64,000 nt of DNA from Cupriavidus necator (GTDB lineage Bacteria; Pseudomonadota; Gammaproteobacteria; Burkholderiales; Burkholderiaceae), in NCBI GenBank assembly GCA_022041995.1, contig CP074382.1:372001-436000 (forward strand), read 5' to 3'. The position numbers and the translations under genes were made by a program. Below, one piece after another: positions 47,481 to 56,669 of the stretch. Within the stretch, counting starts at the first letter, position 1, and every line of letters begins with the position of its first letter. Under the pieces are notes generated by a model, which saw only the letters and a list, made by a program, of their open reading frames with translations, was not told the DNA's origin and did no database searches.

Positions 47481-48953
47481 ATGAGAGAGCCCAAGGATGG
47501 TAGGGCGAGTTGGCAAAATGCCGGCTTGAGCCGCAATCGGCGAATTAGGGAAGGCATCCGCGGTGCGCAACCGGCATGGCGCCGACTCCGCGAAAGTTTC
47601 GCGCGTAAGCCGGTGGCATACAACGATTCGGCTCATTCACGGCATTGGGAGCATCTCACCCGGTTGGTGGCGTGCGTGGCGACCGTCCTCATGCTCTGCA
47701 TGGCGGCCGCCATGGCAATGACTCCGCACAGCGCCTACGATGGCCCCGAGGCACCTCGCCTGCAGGCAAGCCTGCGCCTGCCCGACCTGAATGCTCAACT
47801 CACAAGACTGACTGACGCCCGTGCCACCTATATCCGGGAGGAGCCCCTGCAACGCGGCGACACCATCGCCTCGCTGCTCAAACGGCTCGGTGTGGACGAT
47901 CCCGACGCGCAGGCATTCATCCGCGGCAGCACTGCCGCCCGCCAACTCCTTGACCTCGAGCCGGGCCAGATCGTACAGGCTGAGTCCGACCAGGACAACC
48001 TGCTGGTCTCGTTGCATGCCACTCTTGACGGCGACGTATCCGCCTCACACGAACTGGTAATCGAGCGGGCCGGCGACCTTGACGAGCCGTTTTTCAAGGC
48101 GCACCTGCATACGGTCAGGAATGAACTGCGCTATGAGATGCGTTCAGGCACCATCACAGCGAATGGGTTCTTCAAGACCATGGACGCTGAGAATGTGCCC
48201 GAGGAGATTGTCCAGCAGATGGTTTCCATCTTCTCTGGTGTAATTGATTTCCACCACGATATTGTCGCCGACGATCGCTTTCGCATTGTCTATGAAGCCG
48301 GGTTCCGCGTGGGCGCCTTGGTGCGCAATGGTCGCGCGGTCGCGGTCGAACTCGTCAACCGCAGCCAGCTATATCAGGCTCTGTGGTATTCGGCCGACGA
48401 CACTAAGGCCGGGGACTACTACACCTTTGACGGCCGCAGCATGAAGCGCCCGTTTCTCCGCTCGCCCGTGGACTTCTCGCGTGTGTCGTCGGGTTTCGGC
48501 TGGCGCAATCACCCTCTGCACCATCAGTGGGTTGTTCACAAGGGGATCGACTTTGCTGCCCCCATCGGCACCAAGGTCTTCGCCACGAGCGATGGGACAG
48601 TCGACTTTGTCGGCCAACAGACCGGCTACGGCAGTATCGTCATCCTCAAACATGACGGCGGCTACTCGACCTACTACGCCCACTTGTCGGGATTCGCCGA
48701 CATCCGCCCCGGGCAGCATGTCACGCAAGGGCAAGTGATCGGATACGTCGGGCAAACCGGCAGGGCAACCGGGCCGCATCTGCATTACGAGTTTCGCTTC
48801 AATGACGTGGCGCAGAACCCACTGAGCGTCATGCTGATGGATCCGGTCACGCTGACGGGACAAACGCGCCAGCGATTCCTGAGTTATACCAGTGACACGC
48901 AAGAGCGGATCAACAAACTGCGCAGCTATAGCGTGGCATCTATCGGCAACTGA
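47481..48953 (+). CDS. M23-family peptidoglycan endopeptidase (MepM-like)
   Basis: This 490-residue protein has a cytoplasmic N-terminus, one membrane helix (LVACVATVLMLCMAAAMAM, about 68-86), a LysM/OapA-like region and a C-terminal LytM domain. The Zn ligands are visible: HKGIDF (His, Asp) and HLHYEF (second His), with HDGGYSTYYAHLSG between. It cuts peptide cross-links in murein. It has no evident link to its neighbours. Intact. Confidence 0.88.
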   Translation: MREPKDGRASWQNAGLSRNRRIREGIRGAQPAWRRLRESFARKPVAYNDSAHSRHWEHLTRLVACVATVLMLCMAAAMAMTPHSAYDGPEAPRLQASLRLPDLNAQLTRLTDARATYIREEPLQRGDTIASLLKRLGVDDPDAQAFIRGSTAARQLLDLEPGQIVQAESDQDNLLVSLHATLDGDVSASHELVIERAGDLDEPFFKAHLHTVRNELRYEMRSGTITANGFFKTMDAENVPEEIVQQMVSIFSGVIDFHHDIVADDRFRIVYEAGFRVGALVRNGRAVAVELVNRSQLYQALWYSADDTKAGDYYTFDGRSMKRPFLRSPVDFSRVSSGFGWRNHPLHHQWVVHKGIDFAAPIGTKVFATSDGTVDFVGQQTGYGSIVILKHDGGYSTYYAHLSGFADIRPGQHVTQGQVIGYVGQTGRATGPHLHYEFRFNDVAQNPLSVMLMDPVTLTGQTRQRFLSYTSDTQERINKLRSYSVASIGN

Positions 48954-49535
48954 GGTTCCCCTGCGCCGCCAGTCTGGCGCTGCACCCGGGGCTGGCGGCG
49001 CTTGCCGAGTTCGCATGTCACTGTCTTCGAATAAAGTTCGAAAGATGGCCGAATGCTCGGCAGAAGGTCCTATGATTGCGTCGTTCCTGGTGTTTGACCA
49101 TGCGGCGCTACGGCGCCGCGGCGATGGGGGCTGGAATGGTACGACCGGCGGCACAGCCCTTTGGGCGCCATATTTGAGGAGTGAGGTGGCGCACAGCGTT
49201 GACGTTCGTAGGTGGATTTAGATGCCGAGCCGAGCTAGGTTTGGCTGATGTCGGGCAAGGCCGTCAAGGCCTTTGCAATCGGAAACGAGAACAACGTGGC
49301 GGATGGTGGGACGCGTTATGGCACCGGCGTAGTGACCGTAACCGATTTTGCTTTGAACCAGATCTCGGGCAAGCCATGCGGCAAGTTTGAAGCTCGGCGA
49401 TGATTCGCTCACCAAGGGGCAAGGCGGGGTTAGCCGCTATCTCAGGGAGGCCGACACTGCATGGCGTCGCGCTTCGCTCATGTGTACATACGACAGGTCA
49501 GGCGCTTTCTCAGCCTCCCGAGTCCAAGGTCGGTG
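48954..49535. other. Intergenic region, nothing recognised
   Basis: About 580 bp between the peptidase and the IS3 element. Only short frames without similarity were seen. Confidence 0.4.
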
Positions 49536-49585
49536 TAAAGTGGACCCCTCTGTCAAGACAGCTTTCAACCGAATTTAAGCTGCAT

Positions 49586-50491
49586 CTATTTCTTCACACG
49601 CAGCAGAACAGCACCGCCGAACTTATCGACAATCATTGCCCCGCCGCCCTCGCCACTGGCATAGACGGCATCCGGCGTTTTGTAGCCCAGCGACTGGTGG
49701 GGCCGTTCCTCGTTGTAGAACGAGAAGTACTGCGCCAGCCCGATCATCAGCTCCGCCATGTTGGCGTACCCCTTCAGGTACACGTCCTCGTGCTTCACGT
49801 TGCGCCATAGCCGTTCGACGAAGATGTTGTCCAGCGCCCGGCCGCGACCGTCCATGCTGATGGCGATGCCCTCGCGCTTGAGCACGCCCGTGAAGACATG
49901 GCTCGTGAACTGGGAGCCCTGGTCGCTGTTGAACACCTCCGGCCTTCCGTGCTCGCGCAGCGCATCCTCCAGGCAGTCCACGCAGAACGACGCGTCCATG
50001 CTGTTGCTCAGGCGCCAGGACAGCACCTTGCGGCTGTACCAGTCGATGATCGCCACCAAGTAGGCAAAACCGCGCGCCAGCCGGATGTAGGTCACATCGA
50101 TCGACCACACCTGGTTCGGCCGCGTCACTCTCACGCCGCGCAGCAGGTACGGATAGACCTTGTGCTTCGAATGCTTGACGCTCGTCGCCGGCCCCGGCGC
50201 CATGCCCGCCAACCCCATCTCGCGCATCAGGCGCTGCACGCGCTTGCGGCTCACCACGCAGCCCTGGCCACGCAGGAACACCGCCATGCGCCGGCTGCCG
50301 TAGAACGGCCGGTTCGTATATTCCTCGTCGATCAACCGGCACAGCCGCAGATCCTCGTCGCGCTCTTCCCGCGTCGTCTTGCCCTGCCTCCGATACACCG
50401 TTGCGCGCGACACTTCCGCCAGGTCGCACTGCCGGCTCAAAGGCAGTTCCTCCGCACCATCGATCCACCCCATTCGGGCTTCCCGGCTCAC
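49586..50491 (-). CDS. IS3-family transposase OrfB
   Basis: This 301-residue rve-type integrase domain has HTH_21 at the N-terminus and a DDE core with VWSIDVTYIRL, VFNSDQGSQFTS and DNIFVERLWRNVKHEDVYL. It is produced as a fusion with OrfA by -1 slippage at the A8 run near 50505-50512. The frame is intact. Confidence 0.92.
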   Translation of the reverse strand: MSREARMGWIDGAEELPLSRQCDLAEVSRATVYRRQGKTTREERDEDLRLCRLIDEEYTNRPFYGSRRMAVFLRGQGCVVSRKRVQRLMREMGLAGMAPGPATSVKHSKHKVYPYLLRGVRVTRPNQVWSIDVTYIRLARGFAYLVAIIDWYSRKVLSWRLSNSMDASFCVDCLEDALREHGRPEVFNSDQGSQFTSHVFTGVLKREGIAISMDGRGRALDNIFVERLWRNVKHEDVYLKGYANMAELMIGLAQYFSFYNEERPHQSLGYKTPDAVYASGEGGGAMIVDKFGGAVLLRVKK

Positions 50492-50778
50492 TCCCCCAAC
50501 TTTTTTTTAAGCCAGTCCACTTCCATCTTCAGCCGCCCGATCTCGCCGTACAGGCGATCCTCGCCGCTCTTGTCCTCGGCCGGCTTCGGGCCACGCTTGG
50601 TTTCGAACAGGGCGCCGGCCCGCTCAAGAATCTCTTTCTTCCATTGCCCGACCAACACCGGATGCACGCCGTATGTCTGCGCAATCTCGCTGATCGTCTT
50701 CACCCCGCGCACCGCCTCCAGACCAACCTTGGCCTTGAATTCCGCCGTGTGTACCTTGCGCTTCTTGCCTTCACTCAT
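50488..50778 (-). CDS. IS3-family transposase OrfA
   Basis: This 96-residue protein has an HTH (FKAKVGLEAVRGVKTISEIAQTYGVHPVLVGQWKKEIL) and a leucine-zipper-like tail ending WLKKKLGE. The last codons contain AAAAAAAAG, the standard slippery tract, and OrfB overlaps by 4 bp. Confidence 0.92.
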   Translation of the reverse strand: MSEGKKRKVHTAEFKAKVGLEAVRGVKTISEIAQTYGVHPVLVGQWKKEILERAGALFETKRGPKPAEDKSGEDRLYGEIGRLKMEVDWLKKKLGE

Positions 50779-50944
50779 TCGCCATCACCCCTTCAAGGAC
50801 GACAGCTTAATCTACCGCCTGATCACTGTCTCAAATCGTGGGTCCACTTTAGCGATCAAGCAAGGAAAAAGGGCGAGGGCGATGCGCCCTCGCAAATCCC
50901 AGCTTCACGGAGAGGTAAGCGGCCGGTATTGTCCGGCGCGCAAA

Positions 50945-52039
50945 TCAGTGTGACACGGTGCCGCGGTATTGCTCGACAAACTCCTTGTTAGTCTTTCCCT
51001 TCTTCGCTTCCGCAATTGCTGCACGCTCAGCGTAGAGTTCGCGAACGAACTTCGCTACCAGGCAGCTATCGGCGAACATGTTGTACTTCCACCCAAGGCC
51101 GTAGGCACCCAAGTTGATGTTGTCGATAGTCATGACCCGCATGTTCGAGTCCTCGGTAGCCAAGTATTGATCAATAACTTTGCGAACCAATTCCTTGGTG
51201 CAGGCTAGCTTATGTGCGTGCCAGACGTCGGTATGCCACTCTGCCGGCTTCGGCAAGCTGAAAGGATATTGAATCGAGCGACCGGGGCGGTCATAGCCCA
51301 ACCCGTCCCATGGACCAGATTCAAACGCCCACCAGTTCACTGGACCATTCGGTGCAGCAGGGCGGACCTGCGTCCAATGCACCATGTTGCGTTGGAGCCA
51401 GTCGTCTGCGAAGCTGTCATCGTTGAAGGGATCCAGTTTGCGGATCGCGTCTGCATCGCCCCGCATTTGCGAGACTGCATGCTCGACTTCATTCTCGATT
51501 TTGAAGATGCAGTGGCTGTAATCCATGCAGAAGTTGAAGGGCACGCCTCGCTTCTCGACAAGCGCAGCAACTTTCAGGACGCGCCGGAAGTCTTCCGACC
51601 ACATGTCCACGTGGCTTTCGTAGGTTATCGTGATGCCGCGGGCTTGCGCGTAGTCGTACGTTTCCAGGTACGAGGCTGCGACCTCTTCATCAGTGACGTA
51701 GTGGCCGTCAGCATGCTTCGCCCAAACCATCAAGTTGTGGTACTTCGCATTCACTTCGCGGGTGCGCTCAATGTTTGCCTTAATCGTTGGCTCGTCGACG
51801 CCAAGGGTGTATGTCCAGCTTCCGGTCAAGACCGGAAAATTGAAATGTTGGCTGGCCTTGATGTACTCGTCCAGCTCCTTATCGCTCGCTGGAATACGGT
51901 CGACGAAGTCCCACAGCCCGCTTTCCTTTTGGAGCCGGAACTGCTCCATGATGGGCAGTTCGCTTTCTGAGACGGGTGCTTGCAAGGAGGAGGGTTGCAC
52001 GCCTCGGCCTGCACAACCGAGAAGAAACATTGGCTTCAT
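50945..52039 (-). CDS. Xylose-isomerase-like TIM-barrel protein
   Basis: This 364-residue protein is of the sugar phosphate isomerase/epimerase superfamily. It shows acidic and His residues typical of that metal site: TYESHVDMWSEDF, FCMDYSHCIFKIENE, and WHAHKLAC near residue 275. It starts 25 bp after the ndmB-like gene on the same strand, so they form one operon under operator A. No sugar chemistry is expected in methylxanthine breakdown, so its substrate is a question; it may act on a ring-opened purine or be an accessory factor. It is AT-rich in places but intact. Confidence 0.75.
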   Translation of the reverse strand: MKPMFLLGCAGRGVQPSSLQAPVSESELPIMEQFRLQKESGLWDFVDRIPASDKELDEYIKASQHFNFPVLTGSWTYTLGVDEPTIKANIERTREVNAKYHNLMVWAKHADGHYVTDEEVAASYLETYDYAQARGITITYESHVDMWSEDFRRVLKVAALVEKRGVPFNFCMDYSHCIFKIENEVEHAVSQMRGDADAIRKLDPFNDDSFADDWLQRNMVHWTQVRPAAPNGPVNWWAFESGPWDGLGYDRPGRSIQYPFSLPKPAEWHTDVWHAHKLACTKELVRKVIDQYLATEDSNMRVMTIDNINLGAYGLGWKYNMFADSCLVAKFVRELYAERAAIAEAKKGKTNKEFVEQYRGTVSH

Positions 52040-52064
52040 AGGGAATTCCTCTTATTTGTGCGTA

Positions 52065-53138
52065 TTACAGAGTCGTTGACTCGTCGATGACGTTGGAGCG
52101 CAGAGCTGACCTAAATTCTTCGTGCCCACGAAGCGCCGCCTGGCAGAGTTCACGATGCCACTTGCGGTATTGGATGGAGACCTTGTCTGTGGCGACAGAA
52201 ATCTCCCCCGACGATACCTCGGCTGGCCACTGGGATTGGATGACCGGTTGGTCTTCTTCCAGCACACGCTTTTGGAATGCCAGGTGCATGTGATCCGGCT
52301 GGCCGTCCGTCTCCCGCGCGATGATCATGAAATTGCGACACGTCTTGTCATCAACTGGGCATGCCGTTGTCCACAGGACGAAGCGGGAATTGTCCTTCCA
52401 GAGCTTAATTTCCAGATTGATTGCATATGGCATCGTGCAACGGTAGTCGAAATCTCCCATCGGCGCCTCTTCCGGAATTCCTTCCATTTCCCGCGGCGGC
52501 GATAGCTTGAACTGCAACTCGCCGTCAATCCGATTGACCTGGACGGCTGGGTGGCTGGCAAAGAACGGGTCGTACAAAGTGCCAGGGTGTACGAAAGCAA
52601 AGTGAGAGAAGTCTGTGAAATTTTCCCAACGTCGCTCTGCGACGGTGTTCCAGAGGTAGGAGTCGGCCACAATGACTTGCATGCCGGGTTTTTCCCAGTC
52701 GCTGAAATAGGGAATTTCTGTGCAGTCGAAGCTGTTATCCAAGCGTACCCACACAATGGAATACTTCACTTCGCAGTCATAGGCATTCAGCTTCGCGCGC
52801 GGCGGAATGGCTTTGTCCGGGCAAGCCGGTACGAGTTTGCAAATCCCCTCGTTGTCGTACTGCCAGCCGTGATACGGACACGCCAGGAAGTCTTGGCCAT
52901 CTCGCTTGCTCACGCGACCAAGCGAGAGCTTTGCCGAGCGGTGGGCGCATCGATCGCTGGCTGCGACGATCTTTCCATTAAGGCGGGCCAGCACGATCGG
53001 TTCGCCGAGCAGGGTCACGGCCATCGGACCATGGCCAGAGGCGTTGGCGCGTTCGAACTCTGCCAGGGTACAAACCGGATGCCAGAAGTGGCGAAGGTAA
53101 GTCTTATCCTCGAGGAGAGGCCTGTACTGCTCATTCAT
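52065..53138 (-). CDS. ndmB: Rieske non-haem iron N-demethylase, NdmB-like
   Basis: This is a 357-residue oxygenase. Rieske ligands are C64, H66 (CAH) and C87, H90 (CPYH); the mononuclear-iron motif is D176-x2-H179-x4-H184 in NFTDFSHFAFVH. The N-terminus (LLEDKTYLRHFWHPVCTL) and overall sequence fit NdmB, the N3-demethylase that turns theobromine into 7-methylxanthine plus formaldehyde; NdmA, the N1 enzyme, is the next candidate. Electrons would come from the NdmD-like reductase encoded at 60888. GGAGA lies 8 bases before the ATG, and operator A is about 70 bp upstream. Intact. Confidence 0.85.
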   Translation of the reverse strand: MNEQYRPLLEDKTYLRHFWHPVCTLAEFERANASGHGPMAVTLLGEPIVLARLNGKIVAASDRCAHRSAKLSLGRVSKRDGQDFLACPYHGWQYDNEGICKLVPACPDKAIPPRAKLNAYDCEVKYSIVWVRLDNSFDCTEIPYFSDWEKPGMQVIVADSYLWNTVAERRWENFTDFSHFAFVHPGTLYDPFFASHPAVQVNRIDGELQFKLSPPREMEGIPEEAPMGDFDYRCTMPYAINLEIKLWKDNSRFVLWTTACPVDDKTCRNFMIIARETDGQPDHMHLAFQKRVLEEDQPVIQSQWPAEVSSGEISVATDKVSIQYRKWHRELCQAALRGHEEFRSALRSNVIDESTTL

Positions 53139-53206
53139 TTTAAGTGTCTCCAGTGCGGTCGGGTGTGTGAGGCCAAAATTACAGTCTGGGAAGCCAAATA
53201 GATCAA

Positions 53207-53218
53207 CTGGTATACCAG
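53207..53218. promoter_or_regulatory. Operator site A (ctggtataccag)
   Basis: A perfect 12-bp palindrome. On the minus strand it directly follows TATAGT, a good -10 with TTGTCG 15 bp further up, so a bound protein would block the ndmB promoter start. It lies between ndmB and the broken GntR gene. Confidence 0.82.
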
Positions 53219-53499
53219 ACTATAGAGCGTAACGGAGGCCGACAATCAGGGATAACCCGTTGGTACCGTGAATGGAAGCCGAGCTATAGGATCAAGCGAC
53301 GGCTCTAATTTCTTGCATGTGCCGCAATAGAGGCTCCCGGACGGGTACGAAACGCGCCCCTTGCACGCGAAATTTGAGCAGGACGAATATGGATAGCGCC
53401 CTTATTTAGTGCCAAACGATGCGCTTGAGGTACCATTCTGGAAATCTGGTCGACCAAACCACAATGCGGCGCCGCGCTGCACCCTAGCGACGATAAATC

Positions 53500-53860
53500 A
53501 TGCTCACCCAAAAGATTGTAGGCACCATCTCCGATGCTATCTATCACCGTCGTCTCCCGCCGGGCACGAAACTCAACGAGCGGGACATCGCCGAACTCTT
53601 TGGTGTAAGCCGCACAGTGGTCCGCCAAGCACTGATCCGCTTGTCTCAAGATGGGCTAGTCGAGATCTCCCCGAAACGGTCCTCGTCCGTTTGGCGGCCG
53701 ACCTTCGACGATGCCTTCGAGCTCTACCAAATGCTGCTGGTGCTTGAGAGCGGGGTGATCGACCAACTGATCAAGACAATCACCCCAGATCAGCTCAAGG
53801 CGCTGCGTGCTCATACGGGAAAGGAGCGGGTGGCGTTTGAGAAGCACAAACACGATCTAG
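53500..53860 (+). pseudogene. GntR/FCD-family regulator, 5' part
   Basis: The first 120 codons: winged HTH (LNERDIAELFGVSRTVVRQALIRLSQDGLVEI) and the beginning of the FCD ligand domain (FELYQMLLVLESGVIDQLI). It is interrupted at CTAG 53857-53860. Joining to 59528-59829 gives exactly 221 codons including the stop, reading KHKHDLGDQLGRDFHSLLL across the joint, so no base was lost. The region 53219-53499 is the upstream promoter DNA. GntR/FCD regulators mostly repress and release on binding a pathway acid or purine; loss should derepress the locus. Confidence 0.9.
53857..53860. repeat. CTAG, first of four copies
   Basis: Target tetranucleotide inside the GntR gene. Further copies at 56666-56669, 57908-57911 and 59524-59527 separate IS701, IS5 and IS1182. 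Confidence 0.9.
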
Positions 53861-53970
53861 TCTTACTGTGTCACAAGAGAAGTCGTTTGTTTGGCCTCCG
53901 ACAGCACGGACACATGGCGAGTCTACCAATCAAGAGAATGCTGAGTTGGTGGCGGATCGTGGTGATTGAA

Positions 53971-54087
53971 TCAGCCACGTGTCGCTGGGCGCGCTGGGCT
54001 GCCCCGCGGGATGTAATCTGCGGAAAGCGCAGGCGTTTGGCGTGCAATGAAGTTTTTTTTGGCGCCGACTAAATCGCCGGTGGTAAT
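53971..54087 (-). pseudogene. IS701 transposase, C-terminal tail
   Basis: The frame reads TTGDLVGAKKNFIARQTPALSADYIPRG and stops at 53971. It continues the main body at 55413-56606; splicing out the nested element and one 9-bp duplication gives 434 codons in frame. Confidence 0.8.
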
Positions 54088-55412
54088 CACTAGTGTCCGG
54101 TTTATTTGAGGGTCATTGGCTTGGAAGCCAATGCTGACGCGGGTTGTGAGGATTCCATGGGTGTCCACGATTTGAATTTCGAACGGAAAATTTGCGATCC
54201 TTTCGGGTTTCAACGACCAGGATCGACCCATGAATGTGGGCAAGACGCTGTTCGCGCAGGTCATGGAATTCGTGCCATGGAAGACCTTCGGTCGCATTAT
54301 CGAGAAGCATCGCGGAGATGCGGGCGTGCGCACCTTGGGCTGCGCCGATCTGTTCCGCATCATGTCGTTCGCCCAGTTGACCTGGCGCGAGTCGCTGCGC
54401 GACATAGAGGTCTGCCTGGCGGCCAACCGCAGCAAGCTCTTTCACATGGGATTGAAGAACGTGCCGGCGCGCTCGACGCTGTCGGATGCGCTGAACCTGC
54501 GGGACTGGCGCATCTATCACGAGCTGGCGATGCGCCTTATCACGCGCGCTCGGGCGCTGTATGCGAGCGAGTCGCTGGATATCGATCTCGATGCAACCAT
54601 CTACGCCCTGGACGCCACTACCATCGACCTGTGCCTGTCGTTGTTCGACTGGGCGCCGTTTCGCAAGACCAAGGCAGCGATCAAGATGCACACGCTGCTC
54701 GATTTGCGCGGCACCATTCCCGCCTTCATCCACATTTCCGACGGCAAACTGCACGAAGTGAACGTACTCGACTTCCTGCCCATCGAGGCAGGCGCGTTCT
54801 ACGTGATGGATCGCGGCTATCTGGATTTCGCTCGGCTCTACCTGGTTCATCAAAGCGGCGCATTCTTCGTCACGCGGGCCAAGAGCAACATGAATGCCCG
54901 CCGCTTCTACTCTGCCGCAACAGACCGCAGCACCGGTGTCATCTGCGATCAGACCATCGCCCTGAACGGCTTTTACTCTGCACAAGACTATCCTGAGCAC
55001 TTGCGCCGCATCCGCTTCAAGGACCCGGAGTCCGGCAAGACCTTGATCTTCCTGACCAACAACACAACGCTGCCGCCTATCACCATCGCCGCGCTGTACA
55101 AGAACCGCTGGCAGGTGGAATTGTTTTTCAAATGGATCAAGCAGCATCTGCGTATCAAGAAATTCCTCGGCACGAGCGAGAACGCGGTGAAGACGCAAAT
55201 CTGGTGCGCCGTGTCCATCTACGTGCTCATCGCCATCGTCAAGAAGGAGCTTCAACTCAATGCCTCGCTCTACACTTTGCTACAGATTTTGTCCGTCTCG
55301 GTTTTCGAGAAAACCCCTATTTCACAGGCCTTTCAGCCCGACTCTTCACTGTCAGAAGTTCCCGACGCCGCTAACCAATTGAATTTGTTCGAAATTTAAC
55401 CGGACACTAGTG
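54088..55412 (+). mobile_element. IS4-family element nested in IS701 (1325 bp)
   Basis: The inverted ends CACTAGTGTCCGGTT are at 54088 and 55412; the 9-bp duplication ggtggtaat is at 54079-54087 and 55413-55421. One intact transposase gene. Confidence 0.93.
54230..55399 (+). CDS. IS4-family transposase
   Basis: This 389-residue protein has an N-terminal DUF4372-type domain (FGRIIEKHRGDAGVRTLGCADLFRIMSFAQL), a first Asp in YALDATTIDLCL, a second in YVMDRGYLDF, and the signature Y-x2-R-x3-E-x6-K in YKNRWQVELFFKWIK. Complete, and not closely similar to the other IS4-family transposases in the window. Confidence 0.92.
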   Translation: MNVGKTLFAQVMEFVPWKTFGRIIEKHRGDAGVRTLGCADLFRIMSFAQLTWRESLRDIEVCLAANRSKLFHMGLKNVPARSTLSDALNLRDWRIYHELAMRLITRARALYASESLDIDLDATIYALDATTIDLCLSLFDWAPFRKTKAAIKMHTLLDLRGTIPAFIHISDGKLHEVNVLDFLPIEAGAFYVMDRGYLDFARLYLVHQSGAFFVTRAKSNMNARRFYSAATDRSTGVICDQTIALNGFYSAQDYPEHLRRIRFKDPESGKTLIFLTNNTTLPPITIAALYKNRWQVELFFKWIKQHLRIKKFLGTSENAVKTQIWCAVSIYVLIAIVKKELQLNASLYTLLQILSVSVFEKTPISQAFQPDSSLSEVPDAANQLNLFEI

Positions 55413-56606
55413 GGTGGTAATACGTTCAGAGACCAGGAATCCATAGGCGGCTATGCTCAGCGCGGCATGGTGGTGAAAGCCCCGCCACCCTCGGCCTTCG
55501 TAATGGCCGAGACCCAACTCCTGCTTCAAGTCCTGGTAGTCGCGCTCGATGCGCCAACGCATGTGCGCCTGGGCGACCAATTCATCCAGCGCAATATCGG
55601 CCGGGAGGGTGGATAGGAAGTACTTCAATGGGTCAGTGTCCCCAGTGGGCCACTCGATTAGCAGCCACTGCTCGGGGCGCAGACGCGCCTTGCCACTATT
55701 ACCGCCTGCGTGACGCACACGTACGGCGGCAAAGCGCCCACTGAGCGTTTCGTTTGAGCCTTCGCGCCAGCTAATCGTCTGGAATGCGGTAGGCGGCAGG
55801 GAATGCGCCAGTTCCTTGACGCTTATCGGCTGTCGATTGCGAGTGCGCCGCGGCATCACCGGCGGGCGGCCGATGCCGCTATATGGCTTCGGCGGCAACG
55901 GCTCCACCCCCGGTGGCCAGACCACGACCGCCGACGTGATACCCACCACATACCGCATGCCCAGATCACTCAGACGCTGGCGAAATGCGTTGTCCACCCC
56001 GTAGCCGGCATCCGCCAACACGCAATACTTTGGCGCGCCGGCGGCCAACAGCGATTCGAGCTGTTGCAGAGCAATCTCGGTCTTCGTTGTGAACCTCACC
56101 TCGTCGGGAATTCCAGCCTTCTCACGCCGCTCAGTATCTTCCGCCCATTCCCGCGGTAGATAGAGCTGGTAGGCTACAGGCACACTCGCCTGCTCACAGG
56201 CCAGAGACACACTGACCGCAACTTGGCAGTTGTCCTGCTTACCCAGCACCCCACAATACTGACGCGCGACCCCAACCGAATGTTTGCCCTTCTTTGGGAA
56301 GCCTGTGTCGTCAATGATCCAGAAGCCACCGGTCGAGAGATCCATCTTGGGCACTACCCACTGACTGACCCGGCGCAGCATCTCCTCATCGGACCAGTCG
56401 GCCTTGGCGACAAAGTGGTGCAGTGCCTGGTGCCGGGCGCTAGCGTGCAGCGGATCGACTCCAGCTGCCATCGGCTCCACACTCTTACGCGATAGCGGCA
56501 GCATCAGACCTGTGCAGTAGCCCTTGAGCCCAGCATGGCGGTCCGCATGCCCCAGTCCCGCCGCTAAATGTTCCATGTATTGCTCAAATCGCTCGCTCGC
56601 GCTCAT
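55413..56606 (-). pseudogene. IS701-family transposase, main body
   Basis: About 398 residues of a DDE transposase: WIIDDTGFPKKGKHSVGVARQYCG (first Asp), VLADAGYGVD (second Asp) and AHMRWRIERDYQDLKQELGLGHYEGRGWRGFHHH (catalytic Glu region). The nested IS4 element supplies a premature TAG (in its CACTAG end), replacing the last 36 or so residues with one His. Activity after such a loss is uncertain. Confidence 0.85.
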
Positions 56607-56669
56607 CGCTCTTCATGAACTGTGCCAAGAAGTTTATAGTATGGCACATTTATGACACAGTAAGACTAG

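Larger units (their letters stand above)
49536..50851 (-). mobile_element. IS3-family element (about 1316 bp)
   Basis: The ends TAAAGTGGACCC are inverted at 49536 and 50851. Two overlapping minus-strand frames encode OrfA and OrfB with an A-rich slippery site between. A 3-bp target duplication was not evident. The element separates the M23 peptidase from the demethylase locus. Confidence 0.85.
53861..56665 (-). mobile_element. IS701-family element carrying an IS4-family insertion
   Basis: The inverted ends TCTTACTGTGTCA at 53861 and 56665 are each next to CTAG. Without the nested element (54088-55412) and its duplication the IS is about 1471 bp. The transposase is on the minus strand and is cut near its C-terminus. 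Confidence 0.92.

Noticed and set aside
53971..54435. A continuous minus-strand gene across the IS701/IS4 junction
   Set aside because: It is the IS701 transposase tail extended by chance into the nested IS4 element's end.
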